Positions 35,234-44,199 of a stretch of DNA of 64,000 bases are shown here, in pieces. The notes beneath the pieces were generated by a model, which had not been told where the DNA came from, made no database searches, and saw only the letters and a program-made list of their open reading frames with translations. A program made the translations under genes and the position numbers. This stretch comes from an uncultured Olsenella sp. Its GTDB lineage: Bacteria > Actinomycetota > Coriobacteriia > Coriobacteriales > Atopobiaceae. Positions within the stretch are counted from its first letter, which is position 1; every line of letters starts with the position of its first letter. The stretch is from the NCBI GenBank assembly GCA_949287905.1, contig CASEHX010000001.1:124001-188000 (forward strand). Reading direction: 5' to 3'.

Positions 35234-36568
35234 GTGAAAGCACCCACATTCTGCGAATCCGGGCGCCGCCGCGGGGAGGCTGTCCTTCTCGCCGTCCTGG
35301 CCTTTGTCGTTGCCCTTGTCGGCGTCCTTGCCGTCCCGGCGGAGCGCGCCGAGGCCATGGAGGCGGTGAAGTGCACCGGACGCCCCAACTCCGAGGACGA
35401 CCCCACGGTCATCATGGGCGCCACGGAGTCCCGCATCACCTTTGAGGCGTCGATCGCCGAGGGCGAGGGCGTCTCGAGCCTCACGCTGCACATTCCCGAC
35501 GGCACGACCTTCGGGACGGACGACCTCGCGGTCACGCTGCTCACGGGCGACGACCTCATGACGAGAAACGAGGTCGACTACACCGAGACCGTGGACGGCC
35601 AGGACCTCACGCTCGAGTTTGCCGAGCCCATCACCCAGGAGGGCCACCTCAACATCCTCGTCTACGACGTGTTCTTCCCCACGGACGGCGGAGAGATGCA
35701 GGTCGAGGCAACCTACGAGCTGGCGGACGGCACCGAGGAGTCCATCGAGGGCATCCCGGCCATCCCGGTGGAGGGCATCTCGCTCACCGAGTCCATCTCG
35801 CAGTGGCTCGAGGAGCAGCCGTGGGTGCAGGCGTGGAACTCCAACCGGTTCCTGCACCTGTTCTTTGACCCGTCGCTTCTGGTCACGAGCTTCCCGGTCG
35901 TCCTCACCGGCTTCTTCATGTCCATCTCCATCGTGGCGGTGGCCTTCCCGCTGGCCATCCCGATGGGCCTGCTGCTGGCGCTCATGCGCATCTCCAAGCT
36001 GCGCCTTCTGCGCGGCATCGCCACCACGTACGTGAACATCGTGCGCGGCACGCCGCTCTTCCTCCAGATCTACGTGGCCTTCTTCGGCCTGCCGCTCGCC
36101 GGCATCCAGATCCCCAACTTCATCCTGGGCGTCACGGTCATGTGCATGAACTCAGGCGCCTACATGTGCGAGATCTTCCGCGCCGGCATCCTCTCCATCA
36201 GCAAGGGCCAGACCGAGGCGGCCCGCTCGCTCGGCATGAACGGCGCCCAGACCATGTTCTACGTCATCCTTCCGCAGATGTTCCGCATCGTGATCCCCAA
36301 CCTCACGAGCGAGTTCATCGTGCTCTACAAGGACACGTCGCTGCTCGCCGCCGTGGGCATCATGGAGCTCGTCATGTATGCGCGCACGATCGTTGCCTCC
36401 ACCGGCTCGATCACGCCCTACATCGTTGCGGCCCTCTTCTACCTGGTGATCACGCTGCCGCTCTCCAAGGTGACGCGTCACCTGGAGGACCGCGTCCGCG
36501 GGCACCACACCCGCAAGCACGCCATCGAGCCCGAGCCCGCCTCCGAGAAGGGAGCCACCAATGAGTGA
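35234..36568 (+). CDS. Amino-acid ABC permease with extracytoplasmic N-terminal domain
   Basis: 444 residues, about twice a normal HisM/GlnP-type permease. Residues 1-45 look like a signal sequence ([21 protein letters not shown]). About 46-200 form an acidic, beta-rich domain of no family known to me ([42 protein letters not shown]). Then comes the permease: five or so helices, with the conserved EAA loop in [17 protein letters not shown] and [24 protein letters not shown] 35234 has GCGAGGA 7 bp upstream. The last 8 bp overlap the ATPase gene. Confidence 0.88.
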   Translation: MKAPTFCESGRRRGEAVLLAVLAFVVALVGVLAVPAERAEAMEAVKCTGRPNSEDDPTVIMGATESRITFEASIAEGEGVSSLTLHIPDGTTFGTDDLAVTLLTGDDLMTRNEVDYTETVDGQDLTLEFAEPITQEGHLNILVYDVFFPTDGGEMQVEATYELADGTEESIEGIPAIPVEGISLTESISQWLEEQPWVQAWNSNRFLHLFFDPSLLVTSFPVVLTGFFMSISIVAVAFPLAIPMGLLLALMRISKLRLLRGIATTYVNIVRGTPLFLQIYVAFFGLPLAGIQIPNFILGVTVMCMNSGAYMCEIFRAGILSISKGQTEAARSLGMNGAQTMFYVILPQMFRIVIPNLTSEFIVLYKDTSLLAAVGIMELVMYARTIVASTGSITPYIVAALFYLVITLPLSKVTRHLEDRVRGHHTRKHAIEPEPASEKGATNE

Positions 36569-37349
36569 CGCCGTTGTGAACGAGGCCGAGAAGAACGACG
36601 CCGCCGCGGCCACGGGTGACGAGCCCATCCTGCGCATCGTCGACCTCCACAAGAGCTTTGGCCAGACCGTGGTCCTGCGGGGCATCGACATCGACATCCA
36701 CCGCGGCGAGGTCGTGGTCGTGCTCGGCCCCTCGGGTTCGGGCAAGTCCACGATGCTGCGCTGCCTGAATCGCCTCGAGGAGCCTACGAGCGGCAAGATC
36801 TTCTTCGAGGGCCAGGACATCACCGACCCCAAGACCGACGTCAACGACGTCCGCAAGCGCATGGGCATGGTGTTCCAGCAGTTCAACCTGTTTCCGCACC
36901 TGGACGCGCTGCACAACGTCATGCTCGCGCAGCAGAAGGTGCTGGGCCGCTCCGCCGAGGAGGCCGAGCGCGTGGCCCGGGAGCAGCTCGCCCGCGTGGG
37001 CCTCGCCGAGCGCGCGGACTACTATCCCGACGAGCTCTCCGGCGGCCAGCAGCAGCGCGTGGCGATCGCGCGCGCCCTTGCCATGGAGCCGCACGTCATG
37101 CTCTTCGACGAGGCCACGAGCGCCCTTGACCCGGAGCTGGTGCGCGGCGTCCTCGACGTCATGCGCGAGCTCGCCGAGCAGGGCATGACGATGGTCGTGG
37201 TCACGCACGAGATGGGGTTCGCCCGTGACGTCGCCGACCGCGTCGTCTTCATGGAGGGCGGCTACGTGGTGGAGGAGGGCGCCCCCGAGCAGCTCTTCAC
37301 CAACCCCAAGAGCCCCCGCACCGCGGAGTTTCTCGGCAGCATCAACTAG
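36561..37349 (+). CDS. Amino-acid ABC transporter ATPase (GlnQ-type)
   Basis: 262 residues. Walker [11 protein letters not shown]-loop [18 protein letters not shown], signature [15 protein letters not shown], Walker [15 protein letters not shown] and switch His in [13 protein letters not shown]-family features throughout. Energises uptake through the preceding permease and binding protein. An acidic 25-residue N-terminal extension precedes the core. The start overlaps the permease stop by 8 bp. A strong terminator follows at 37439. Confidence 0.95.
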   Translation: MSDAVVNEAEKNDAAAATGDEPILRIVDLHKSFGQTVVLRGIDIDIHRGEVVVVLGPSGSGKSTMLRCLNRLEEPTSGKIFFEGQDITDPKTDVNDVRKRMGMVFQQFNLFPHLDALHNVMLAQQKVLGRSAEEAERVAREQLARVGLAERADYYPDELSGGQQQRVAIARALAMEPHVMLFDEATSALDPELVRGVLDVMRELAEQGMTMVVVTHEMGFARDVADRVVFMEGGYVVEEGAPEQLFTNPKSPRTAEFLGSIN

Positions 37350-37438
37350 CTGGCGCTCGATTGAAACATACCATTTCAGACGTGTTAACCGGCGTTTCGA
37401 AGACGTCACTGAGCTGCGCCTTGTTTACGAAGATCTGA

Positions 37439-37474
37439 CAACGCCCCCGTATAGTTCGGGGGCGTTGTGCTAAT
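37439..37474 (+). terminator. Terminator of the amino-acid ABC operon
   Basis: CAACGCCCCCG (37439-37449) pairs perfectly with CGGGGGCGTTG (37457-37467). TGC-TAATC and a T-rich stretch follow. Confidence 0.7.
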
Positions 37475-37511
37475 CTTTTACAAACATGTGCGCTTTTTCG
37501 GGAGGCCTTGG

Positions 37512-38186
37512 ATGCACCACAAGAACATCCTGCTCGTTTCCGCGACGACCCGTCTGCACGATCGCATGCGCGAGCTGTCCCATGCGATCGACGTCTCCAT
37601 CGCGCTTGCGAACGAGGACACGTTCCCTCAGGCGGTCTCCTCCGGTCACGAGTTTGACCTCGTCATCCTCGATGGCGAGGGCATGGGCCAGGACCTTCTC
37701 AACGCCGTCGACTCCTTCGTGGCCGAGAACGGCTTCACCCCGCGCCTCCTCGTTCAGGACCCTGACAAGCTGGCAACTCTTCACATGCCCACGCAGGGAA
37801 CCAACGACTTCATCCTCTCCACGGCGAGCACCGCCGAGTTCGAGCTGCGCTGCACGCTGCTGCTCTGGCCGGGGGAGGAGAGCGCCCCGGCGGACATCGT
37901 CACGATCGACAACATGACGATCAACCTCGCCACTTATCAGGTGACGATCGACGAGCGTCCCGTGGACCTCACGCTCATGGAGTACTCGCTGCTCTCCTTC
38001 CTGGCCACGCACCCCTCGCGCGCCTACTCGCGCGAGACGCTCCTGCACCGCGTCTGGGGCTTCGAGTACTGCGGCGGAACCCGCACCGTCGACGTTCACA
38101 TCCGTCGCGTGCGCTCCAAGGTGGGTCCGCAGGTTGCCTCCCACATCGTCACCATCCGCGGCGTCGGCTACCTCTTCCGCATCTAG
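37512..38186 (+). CDS. Orphan OmpR/GlnR-like response regulator
   Basis: 224 residues. The N-terminal 120 residues form a receiver-like domain that keeps Asp54 (FDLVILDGEG) but lacks the acidic pair after strand 1 (VSATTR instead of DDD-type) and a clear switch Lys. The C-terminal winged helix is OmpR/PhoB-type: LTLMEYSLLSFLATHPSRAYSRETLLHRVWG and RTVDVHIRRVRSKVG. No histidine kinase is nearby. This atypical, probably phosphorylation-independent receiver recalls actinobacterial GlnR, the nitrogen regulator, and the gene sits next to glnA and an amino-acid transporter; that link is inference. ATG 37512 follows GGGAGG. Confidence 0.8.
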   Translation: MHHKNILLVSATTRLHDRMRELSHAIDVSIALANEDTFPQAVSSGHEFDLVILDGEGMGQDLLNAVDSFVAENGFTPRLLVQDPDKLATLHMPTQGTNDFILSTASTAEFELRCTLLLWPGEESAPADIVTIDNMTINLATYQVTIDERPVDLTLMEYSLLSFLATHPSRAYSRETLLHRVWGFEYCGGTRTVDVHIRRVRSKVGPQVASHIVTIRGVGYLFRI

Positions 38187-38228
38187 GGTGCCGGGAGCGA
38201 CAAGGACGCCGTTCCGTGCACTGCCCTG

Positions 38229-38267
38229 CGAGGGGCCTCTCCGATGGGGGGGAGGTCCCTCGTCTTG
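38229..38267 (+). terminator. Terminator after the orphan regulator
   Basis: CGAGGGGCCTC (38229-38239) pairs with GAGGTCCCTCG (38252-38262), one mismatch, then TCTTGA. Confidence 0.55.
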
Positions 38268-38348
38268 ACGTGGCTTGACTTGACCTCAGACGAGATGAAC
38301 TCATCTTTTCAGATAGCGGAAAGCAACGTGTCAGTGCGGTGTTGACCT

Positions 38349-38355
38349 TAGAATC
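38349..38355 (+). promoter_or_regulatory. Candidate -10 box (TAGAATC) for htrA
   Basis: TAGAATC, 84 bp before the ATG. TTGACC abuts it directly, so it cannot serve as a -35. Confidence 0.4.
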
Positions 38356-38439
38356 ACCTGAGTCGTGGATTTTGCGATGGGTACATTCGACCACGAAGCA
38401 GGAATCGTCGCAGGGCGACGTTTCGAGAAAAGAGGAAGC

Positions 38440-40254
38440 ATGAGCGACACCATCTTTGGCTCACCTCAGCCGCATGAACCCGACGACCGGCCCGAGTCGT
38501 CCCGAGAGGTGAACCAGGGCTCCGGGCAGGCCCAGGGGACCCAGGGGTCCGGGCAGACCCAGGAGGCTCAGGGCTCCGGGCAGACCCAGCGTCCCATGAC
38601 CACGAGTCACCCGGGAGCCACTCACGCGGCGCCCCAGGGGTCGCCCGTTTCCGGCGGCACGGTGCCCTCCGCAAGCCATCAGGCCACCGTGCCCGGCTCT
38701 CATGCCCAGTCCTACGGCCAGTCGGCTGCCTCGCAGACCCAGACGCCGGCCTATGGCAAGACGGGTGCCTCCCAGGGCCAGGCGGCGGCGTCCCAGGGCC
38801 AGACGTCCGCCCAGGGCCAGGCGTCGGCCTCCGGCCACCCCTGGTCGCAGACGCCCGCGGGGACGGCCGGCCAGGCGCAGGGGGGCGCCTATGGCCAGAC
38901 GACGCGCCGACCTCCGATTCCCGGCCAGTACGGTGCCCCGGGCGGCGCGCATGCCGCGGGCGGTCCCTCCGCGGATGGCTCCCGCGGCTTCTCGTCCACC
39001 GGCACCCCGGTTCCCCCCGGCACTGACGACAAGCCCAAGAAGAAGGAGGGCCACGGCACGCTCAAGTCGCTGGTCTTCGGCGTTATCGGTGGCCTCGTGG
39101 GCGCCGGCGCGCTCATCGGGTCCCTCGTTCTTGCTGGGGTCATCGGCCCGGCCACCTCGACCCAGATCGTGAGCACCGACGGCGTGCAGGAGATCACGAT
39201 CGACCCCAACGACGAGGACATCAGCGTCGCCAACGCCGTCGCGGCCAAGGCGCTGCCCTCGGTGTGCACGGTCTACTGCTCCTTCCCCGAGGGAGAGGGC
39301 ATGGGCTCGGGCGTCATCTACGACAACGACGGCAACATCATCACCAACAACCACGTCATCGAGGACGCTGAGAGCATCTCCGTCACCTATAACGGCAAGA
39401 GCTACGACGCGACCCTCGTGGGCACCGATCCCTCGAGCGACGTGGCCGTCATCCACGCCGACTTCGGCGGGGACTCCGTCACGCCCATGGAGATCGGCGA
39501 CTCCTCCGCCCTGCAGGTCGGTGACTGGGTCATGTCCGTCGGCAGCCCCTTCGGCCTCGAGAACTCCGTGTCCCAGGGCATCGTCTCCGCGCTCTCGCGC
39601 AGCACGCTGCTCGAGAACTCCAGCGGCAACACCCTCTATACCAACCTGATTCAGACCGACGCCACGATTAACCCCGGCAACTCCGGAGGCGCGCTCGTGA
39701 ACGACGAGGGCAAGCTCGTGGGCATCTGCACGCTCTTCTCGTCCGACACGGAGAGCTTCGCCGGCATCGGCTACGCGATCCCGGGCAACTACGCGACTCA
39801 GGTTGCCGACAAGATCATCTCCGGCGAGACCGTCACCCACGCCTACATCGGCCTGACCATGCAGACCGTCAACGCCCAGAACGCGTCGCGCAACGGCCTC
39901 TCGGTTGACTCCGGCGCCTACGTGATCGAGGTTGCCGAGGGCGGGCCCGCCGAGGCCGCGGGCATCCAGCCCGGCGACGTCATCACCGGCATCGGCGGAG
40001 AGCAGATCGACTCCGCCGACGCGGCGATTCTCGCTGTTCGCTCTCACAAGATTGGAGACACCGTCGAGGTCACGGTCGTGAGGGGCGAGGAGGAGATGAG
40101 CTTTGAGGTGACGCTGAGCTCCGACGAGGCCCTCCAGGAGGAGCAGGAGCAGCAGCGTCAGGAGACCGTTGACATCAACGGCCAGGACGTCTCCCTCGAG
40201 GACCTGATCAAGCTCTACGAGCAGTACCAGAACATGGGCATGCCCATGCGCTAG
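38440..40254 (+). CDS. HtrA/DegP-like serine protease with PDZ domain
   Basis: 604 residues. Residues 1-205 are a low-complexity cytoplasmic region rich in Gln, Gly, Ser and Ala (QGSGQTQ-type repeats, SQGQ repeats). A membrane helix lies around 210-235 (VFGVIGGLVGAGALIGSLVL). The trypsin-like protease domain has the triad His305 (NNHVIED), Asp334 (SSDVAVIHAD) and Ser415 (NPGNSGGAL). A single PDZ domain follows (GPAEAAGIQPGDVITGIGG), then a Gln/Glu-rich tail. Quality control of extracytoplasmic proteins is expected. ATG 38440 with AGAGGAAG upstream. Confidence 0.94.
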   Translation: MSDTIFGSPQPHEPDDRPESSREVNQGSGQAQGTQGSGQTQEAQGSGQTQRPMTTSHPGATHAAPQGSPVSGGTVPSASHQATVPGSHAQSYGQSAASQTQTPAYGKTGASQGQAAASQGQTSAQGQASASGHPWSQTPAGTAGQAQGGAYGQTTRRPPIPGQYGAPGGAHAAGGPSADGSRGFSSTGTPVPPGTDDKPKKKEGHGTLKSLVFGVIGGLVGAGALIGSLVLAGVIGPATSTQIVSTDGVQEITIDPNDEDISVANAVAAKALPSVCTVYCSFPEGEGMGSGVIYDNDGNIITNNHVIEDAESISVTYNGKSYDATLVGTDPSSDVAVIHADFGGDSVTPMEIGDSSALQVGDWVMSVGSPFGLENSVSQGIVSALSRSTLLENSSGNTLYTNLIQTDATINPGNSGGALVNDEGKLVGICTLFSSDTESFAGIGYAIPGNYATQVADKIISGETVTHAYIGLTMQTVNAQNASRNGLSVDSGAYVIEVAEGGPAEAAGIQPGDVITGIGGEQIDSADAAILAVRSHKIGDTVEVTVVRGEEEMSFEVTLSSDEALQEEQEQQRQETVDINGQDVSLEDLIKLYEQYQNMGMPMR

Positions 40255-40281
40255 TCGCACGCGCTCCACAGATGCGTCAGT

Positions 40282-40318
40282 CGAGGGGCTCCGCCTGCGC
40301 GGGGTCCCTCGTTCCTTG
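40282..40318 (+). terminator. Terminator after htrA
   Basis: CGAGGGGCTCCGC pairs with GCGGGGTCCCTCG (one bulge), followed by TTCCTTGT. Confidence 0.55.
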
Positions 40319-40362
40319 TGGCGCGGGGTGGTTTTGTTGCGGGCGCTCAGTTCTTCTCGCCA

Positions 40363-40975
40363 TTGGAGGGCGTGCGCGGGGGTGCTTAATTTACGGCGCC
40401 GTTGGAGGGCACCCGCGGGGCGGCGCTTAGGATTTGGCGCCGTTGGAGGGCGCACGCGTGACGGCGCTTAGGATTTGGCGCCGCTGGAGGGCATGGACGT
40501 GATCACGCTTAGAATCCGGCGCCGTTGGAGGGAACATCTCGCCCGGTTCCTCTTTTGCGGAGAAAAAGTAAGCGCTTTCACGTGGTTTGCCCTCCAAGGG
40601 GACGATTGTTTAAGCGTTGAATGACATCTTCCCTCCAATGGCGCCATACTCTAAGCGGCAAACGGCGTTAGCCCTCCAACGGCGAGAAAAGCTAAGCACC
40701 GTGCAGCGATAACCCTCCAACGGCGGCTAACTCTAAGCGCCCCCGCGCGCCCGCCCTCCAACGGCGAGAAAAGCTAAGCGTCGCAACCACGCTCAGGTCC
40801 CACGACGGTGAGAAGGACCAAGCGGCCCGCGTGCCCGCCCTCCAACGGCGAGAAAAGCTAAGCGCCGCCTCGCGCAGACCTTCCGGCAACGTCATACCCT
40901 GGGCGTCGCGGGACGGCTGCTCCATGGCTGCCCTCCAATGACCCCCGACCCTAAGCAGGGTGCTCTCCCTTCCGG
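40363..40975. repeat. 41-bp-phased inverted array TTGGAGGG / CCCTCCAA, about 5 + 9 units
   Basis: Direct words TTGGAGGG start at 40363, 40402, 40443, 40484 (CTGGAGGG) and 40525: steps 39, 41, 41, 41. Between them the words GCTTAG and TTGGCGCCG are also conserved. Inverted words CCCTCCAA start at 40590, 40631, 40672, 40713, 40754 and 40838 (steps 41, 41, 41, 41, 84); a degenerate unit fills the gap at about 40795. Later, weaker units lie near 40879, 40931 and 40968. The best inverted units read CCCTCCAACGGCGAGAAAAG then CTAAGCG, plus about 14 unconserved bases of near-constant length. Confidence 0.9.
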
Positions 40976-41055
40976 CACCCGGGCCGCGCGGCCCTTCTCG
41001 CCAGTTGTTGTACGGCAGGACGAGTAAGCTTGTGCAAACGAGAAACGGAGGATCC

Positions 41056-42645
41056 ATGGCAGAGATCAGGTGCCCGCACTGCGGCGAGGTGTTCCAGGTC
41101 GACGAGACGGAGTACGCGGAGATCGTGCGCCAGGTTCGCGACGCCGAGTTCCAGCGCGAGCTCGCCGCGCGCGAGCAGCTCGCGGAGCGCGAGCGCAGGA
41201 GCGCCGTGGAGGCGGCCGTCGCCAAGGCGCGCCAGGAGGCGCAGGACAGCGCCGCGCGCGAACGGGAGGAGCTCCAGGCGCAGCTCGCGGAGGCGCGGGA
41301 GCGGGCGCAGCGGGTCGCTGCCGAGAAGGACGGCGAGCTCGCGCGGCTGCGCGCCGAGGTCGAGCGCGGGTCTGATGCCGCGAAGATCGCCGCAGCGGAC
41401 GTGGAGCGCAAGCTCGCCCAGCAGCTCTCCGAGCGAGAGCGTCAGCTGGCCGAGAAGGACCAGGCGCTCGCGGGCGCGGCGGCCGAGAAGGACCGCGCCC
41501 TCGCCGCTGCCGACGCCGAGCGCCAGCGCGCCCTCGCGGACGCGGCAACGAGAAGCGCCGAGGAGCTCGCCGAGCGCGATCGTCGCATCGCGGAGCTCCA
41601 GGCGCAGATGAGCGCGCGGGAGAGCTCGTTTGCCACCGAGAAGGCGCTCGCCGTCACGGAGGCGACCGGAGAGCAGGGGCGTCGCATCGCCGAGCTCGAG
41701 GGGGACCTGCGCAGCGCGCAGCTCGAGCGGGACCAGGTTGAGGCGTCGCTCAAGCAGCAGATGGCGGAGCAGGCGGCCTTCAAGGACCAGACCATCAGGG
41801 ACCGCGAGGACGAGATAGAGCGCCTGCGCAACCAGCGCGCCCGCCTCTCGACCAAGCTCATCGGCGAGACGCTCGAGCAGCACTGCGAGACGGAGTTCAA
41901 TCGCTGGCGACCCACGGCCTTCAGGAACGCCGAGTTCCACAAGGACAACGACGTCGTGGGCGGCTCGAAGGGAGACTACGTCTTCCGCGAGGTCGACGAG
42001 GACGGCGTCGAGGTGGTCTCCATCATGTTTGAGATGAAGAACGAGGACGACGCCTCCGCCGCCTCCAGCCGCCACAAGAACGCCGACTTCTTCAAGAAGC
42101 TCGACCAGGACCGGCGCAACAAGGGCTGCGAGTACGCCGTGCTCGTCTCGATGCTCGAGCCGGAGAGCGAGCTCTACAACTCGGGCATCGTCGACGTCTC
42201 CTACGAGTACGAGAAGATGTACGTCATCCGCCCGCAGTTCTTCATCCCCATGATCACGCTGCTGAGAAACGCCGCGGAGAACGCGCATGCCTCTCGTCGC
42301 GAGCTCGCCCAGATTCGCCAGCAGAACATCGACATCACGCACTTCGAGGACGCACTCGAGGACTTCAAGGAGCGCTTTGGCAAGAACTACGAGACGGCGA
42401 GCCGCAAGTTCCAGACGGCCATAGACGAGATCGACAAGACCATCTCGCACCTCCAGAAGGTGAAGGAGAGCCTCACCTCGTCGGAGAACCAGCTGCGTCT
42501 TGCCAACAAGAAGGCCGACGAGCTCACCATCCGCAAGCTCACGTGGAAGAACCCCACGATGCGCGAGAAGTTCGAGGAGGCTCGCGCGGCGCGGCAGCTC
42601 TCAGGTGACGTCAAGGATGCTGTAGAGCCTGACGAGGTGGAGTAG
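41056..42645 (+). CDS. DUF2130 family protein: zinc-knuckle start, coiled coil, nuclease-like end
   Basis: 529 residues. Starts with one CPHC pair in a short zinc-ribbon-like segment (IRCPHCGEVFQVDE). Residues about 20-270 are a very long charged coiled coil (Glu/Arg/Ala/Gln). The C-terminal globular part is the DUF2130 domain (LIGETLEQHCETEFN, AEFHKDNDVVGGSKGDYVFRE, SIMFEMKNEDD, DQDRRNKGCEYAVLVSMLE). The order Asp in GDYVF then E-M-K in FEMKNE fits a PD-(D/E)XK nuclease core. Function is not established. ATG 41056 has CGGAGG upstream. It stands alone after the large array. Confidence 0.8.
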   Translation: MAEIRCPHCGEVFQVDETEYAEIVRQVRDAEFQRELAAREQLAERERRSAVEAAVAKARQEAQDSAAREREELQAQLAEARERAQRVAAEKDGELARLRAEVERGSDAAKIAAADVERKLAQQLSERERQLAEKDQALAGAAAEKDRALAAADAERQRALADAATRSAEELAERDRRIAELQAQMSARESSFATEKALAVTEATGEQGRRIAELEGDLRSAQLERDQVEASLKQQMAEQAAFKDQTIRDREDEIERLRNQRARLSTKLIGETLEQHCETEFNRWRPTAFRNAEFHKDNDVVGGSKGDYVFREVDEDGVEVVSIMFEMKNEDDASAASSRHKNADFFKKLDQDRRNKGCEYAVLVSMLEPESELYNSGIVDVSYEYEKMYVIRPQFFIPMITLLRNAAENAHASRRELAQIRQQNIDITHFEDALEDFKERFGKNYETASRKFQTAIDEIDKTISHLQKVKESLTSSENQLRLANKKADELTIRKLTWKNPTMREKFEEARAARQLSGDVKDAVEPDEVE

Positions 42646-42683
42646 AGATTGGGTGCATGCCCCTCGGGCACGGCCGCTTGTCC

Positions 42684-42690
42684 TAGAATC
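42684..42690 (+). promoter_or_regulatory. Candidate -10 box (TAGAATC) for the MBOAT operon
   Basis: TAGAATC, 74 bp before the ATG, with no -35 at the usual distance. Confidence 0.45.
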
Positions 42691-42764
42691 AAGCGTTGGT
42701 CATGGCGGCCCCCGCACCCGGGTGGCCACTGCCCGCGCGTCAAGAGGAAGGAAAGCGCGCACAC

Positions 42765-44186
42765 ATGGTCTTCTCGAGCCTGATCTTCGTCTTCGTCTTC
42801 TTCGTCATCTATCTCGTTGCCTACCGCCTGGTGAGCGACCGGCACAAGAACGCGGTGCTCCTCGTCGTCTCCCTCGTCTTCTATGCGTGGGGAGGCCCCG
42901 AGTTTCTCCTGCTGCTGGTAGGGGAGACATTCGTGAGCTGGCTCTGTGCCGTGGGCATAGGGCGGGCGGAGTCCCCCGGCAGGCGAAGGGCCTGGCTCAT
43001 CGCCGACCTCGCGATCATGCTCGGGCTTCTCGCCTACTTCAAGTACGCGATGTGGATCGCCGGAACGCTCCAGGGACTCTTTGGCGTGCCGGAGTCCATC
43101 CCCAACATCGTGCTTCCCATCGGCATCTCGTTCTACACCTTCCAGCTCATCTCCTACACGGCCGACGTCTACATGGGCAAGGTCGAGTACCAGCCCGCCT
43201 ATTGGAAGCTCCTGCTGTACTCCTCGCTCTTCTTCCAGTGCATAGCCGGCCCGATCGTTCGCTATGAGACCGTCGCGGACGACATCGACAACCGGCGCGT
43301 GACCCAGACCGACGTCTACGCCGGCACGCGGCGCTTCTGCATCGGCCTCGCCAAGAAGGCGGTTCTCGCCAACGCGTGCGCGAGCGTTGCCGACACCCTC
43401 CTGCCCGTGGGCACCGACGGAATCTACACGCAGGTCACCACCGGTCTGTGGGTCGGCATGCTCTTCTACATGCTCCAGATCTACTTCGACTTCTCCGCCT
43501 ACTCCGACATGGCCATCGGCATGGGCCGCATGGTGGGCTTCAGGTTCCTCGAGAACTTCGACTACCCCTATCTCTGCACCTCGGTGAAGGACTTCTGGAG
43601 GCGCTGGCACATCTCGCTCTCCACGTTCTTCCGCGACTACGTCTACATCCCGCTCGGCGGAAGCCGCTGCTCCACGCTCAAGTGGGTCCGCAACATGTTC
43701 GTGGTGTGGTTCCTCACGGGACTGTGGCACGGCGCCAGCTGGAACTACATCCTCTGGGGCCTCTACTTCTTCGTGTTCCTGCTGCTCGAGCGCTTTGTGA
43801 TCAGGGACCGCATGCCGCGCGCCCTCTCGCACGTCTATGCGCTCGTGGTCGTGTTCTTCGGCTGGGTGCTCTTCAAGTTTGAGAACTTCGCCGAGCTCGG
43901 CTCCGTCGTCGCGGGCCTGCTTGGCTTCTCCGTGGGGGGCTTCTCGAGCATGGAGGTGGAGACGATCCTCCTCCAGAACGTCTTCCTCCTCGTCTTCTGC
44001 GTGATCGCCTGCACCGACCTCGGCCGGCGGGTACGCTTTGCCCTGCACGACATGGCGCGCACCTCAAACGGCGCCCTTGCCGTGTACCAGCTCACCGAGT
44101 TCCTGGTGCCCATCGTGCTCCTGGCGGTCTCCGTGATCGCGCTCACGGGCGCGAGCTACAACCCGTTCATCTACTTCCAGTTCTAA
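42765..44186 (+). CDS. MBOAT-family membrane O-acyltransferase
   Basis: 473 residues, about 10-12 helices. AlgI/DltB-type MBOAT: PIGISFYTFQLISYTADVY, FFQCIAGPIVRYE, QIYFDFSAYSDMAIG, DFWRRWHISLSTFFRDYVYIPLGGSR and the catalytic His322 in TGLWHGASWNYILWG. It would move acyl groups (usually acetyl) across the membrane to an extracytoplasmic polymer. The next gene encodes a DHHW/AlgJ-type partner, the usual two-gene arrangement. The modified polymer (wall polysaccharide, teichoic acid or peptidoglycan) is unknown. ATG 42765 with AGGAAGGAAA about 12 bp upstream; the open frame upstream lacks family similarity. Confidence 0.92.
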   Translation: MVFSSLIFVFVFFVIYLVAYRLVSDRHKNAVLLVVSLVFYAWGGPEFLLLLVGETFVSWLCAVGIGRAESPGRRRAWLIADLAIMLGLLAYFKYAMWIAGTLQGLFGVPESIPNIVLPIGISFYTFQLISYTADVYMGKVEYQPAYWKLLLYSSLFFQCIAGPIVRYETVADDIDNRRVTQTDVYAGTRRFCIGLAKKAVLANACASVADTLLPVGTDGIYTQVTTGLWVGMLFYMLQIYFDFSAYSDMAIGMGRMVGFRFLENFDYPYLCTSVKDFWRRWHISLSTFFRDYVYIPLGGSRCSTLKWVRNMFVVWFLTGLWHGASWNYILWGLYFFVFLLLERFVIRDRMPRALSHVYALVVVFFGWVLFKFENFAELGSVVAGLLGFSVGGFSSMEVETILLQNVFLLVFCVIACTDLGRRVRFALHDMARTSNGALAVYQLTEFLVPIVLLAVSVIALTGASYNPFIYFQF

Positions 44187-44199
44187 GGGGGTGTCGAGA

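Larger units (their letters stand above)
40255..41055. other. 801-bp non-coding region between htrA and the DUF2130 gene
   Basis: Holds the htrA terminator, a 41-bp-phased inverted array (40363-40975) and TTCTCGCC at both ends (40354 and 40995). It is the longest gap in the window. No ORF with a ribosome site on either strand. Confidence 0.6.

Noticed and set aside
40363..40975. CRISPR array
   Set aside because: Units are degenerate, occur in both orientations, have only about 14-bp filler, and no cas gene is in the window.
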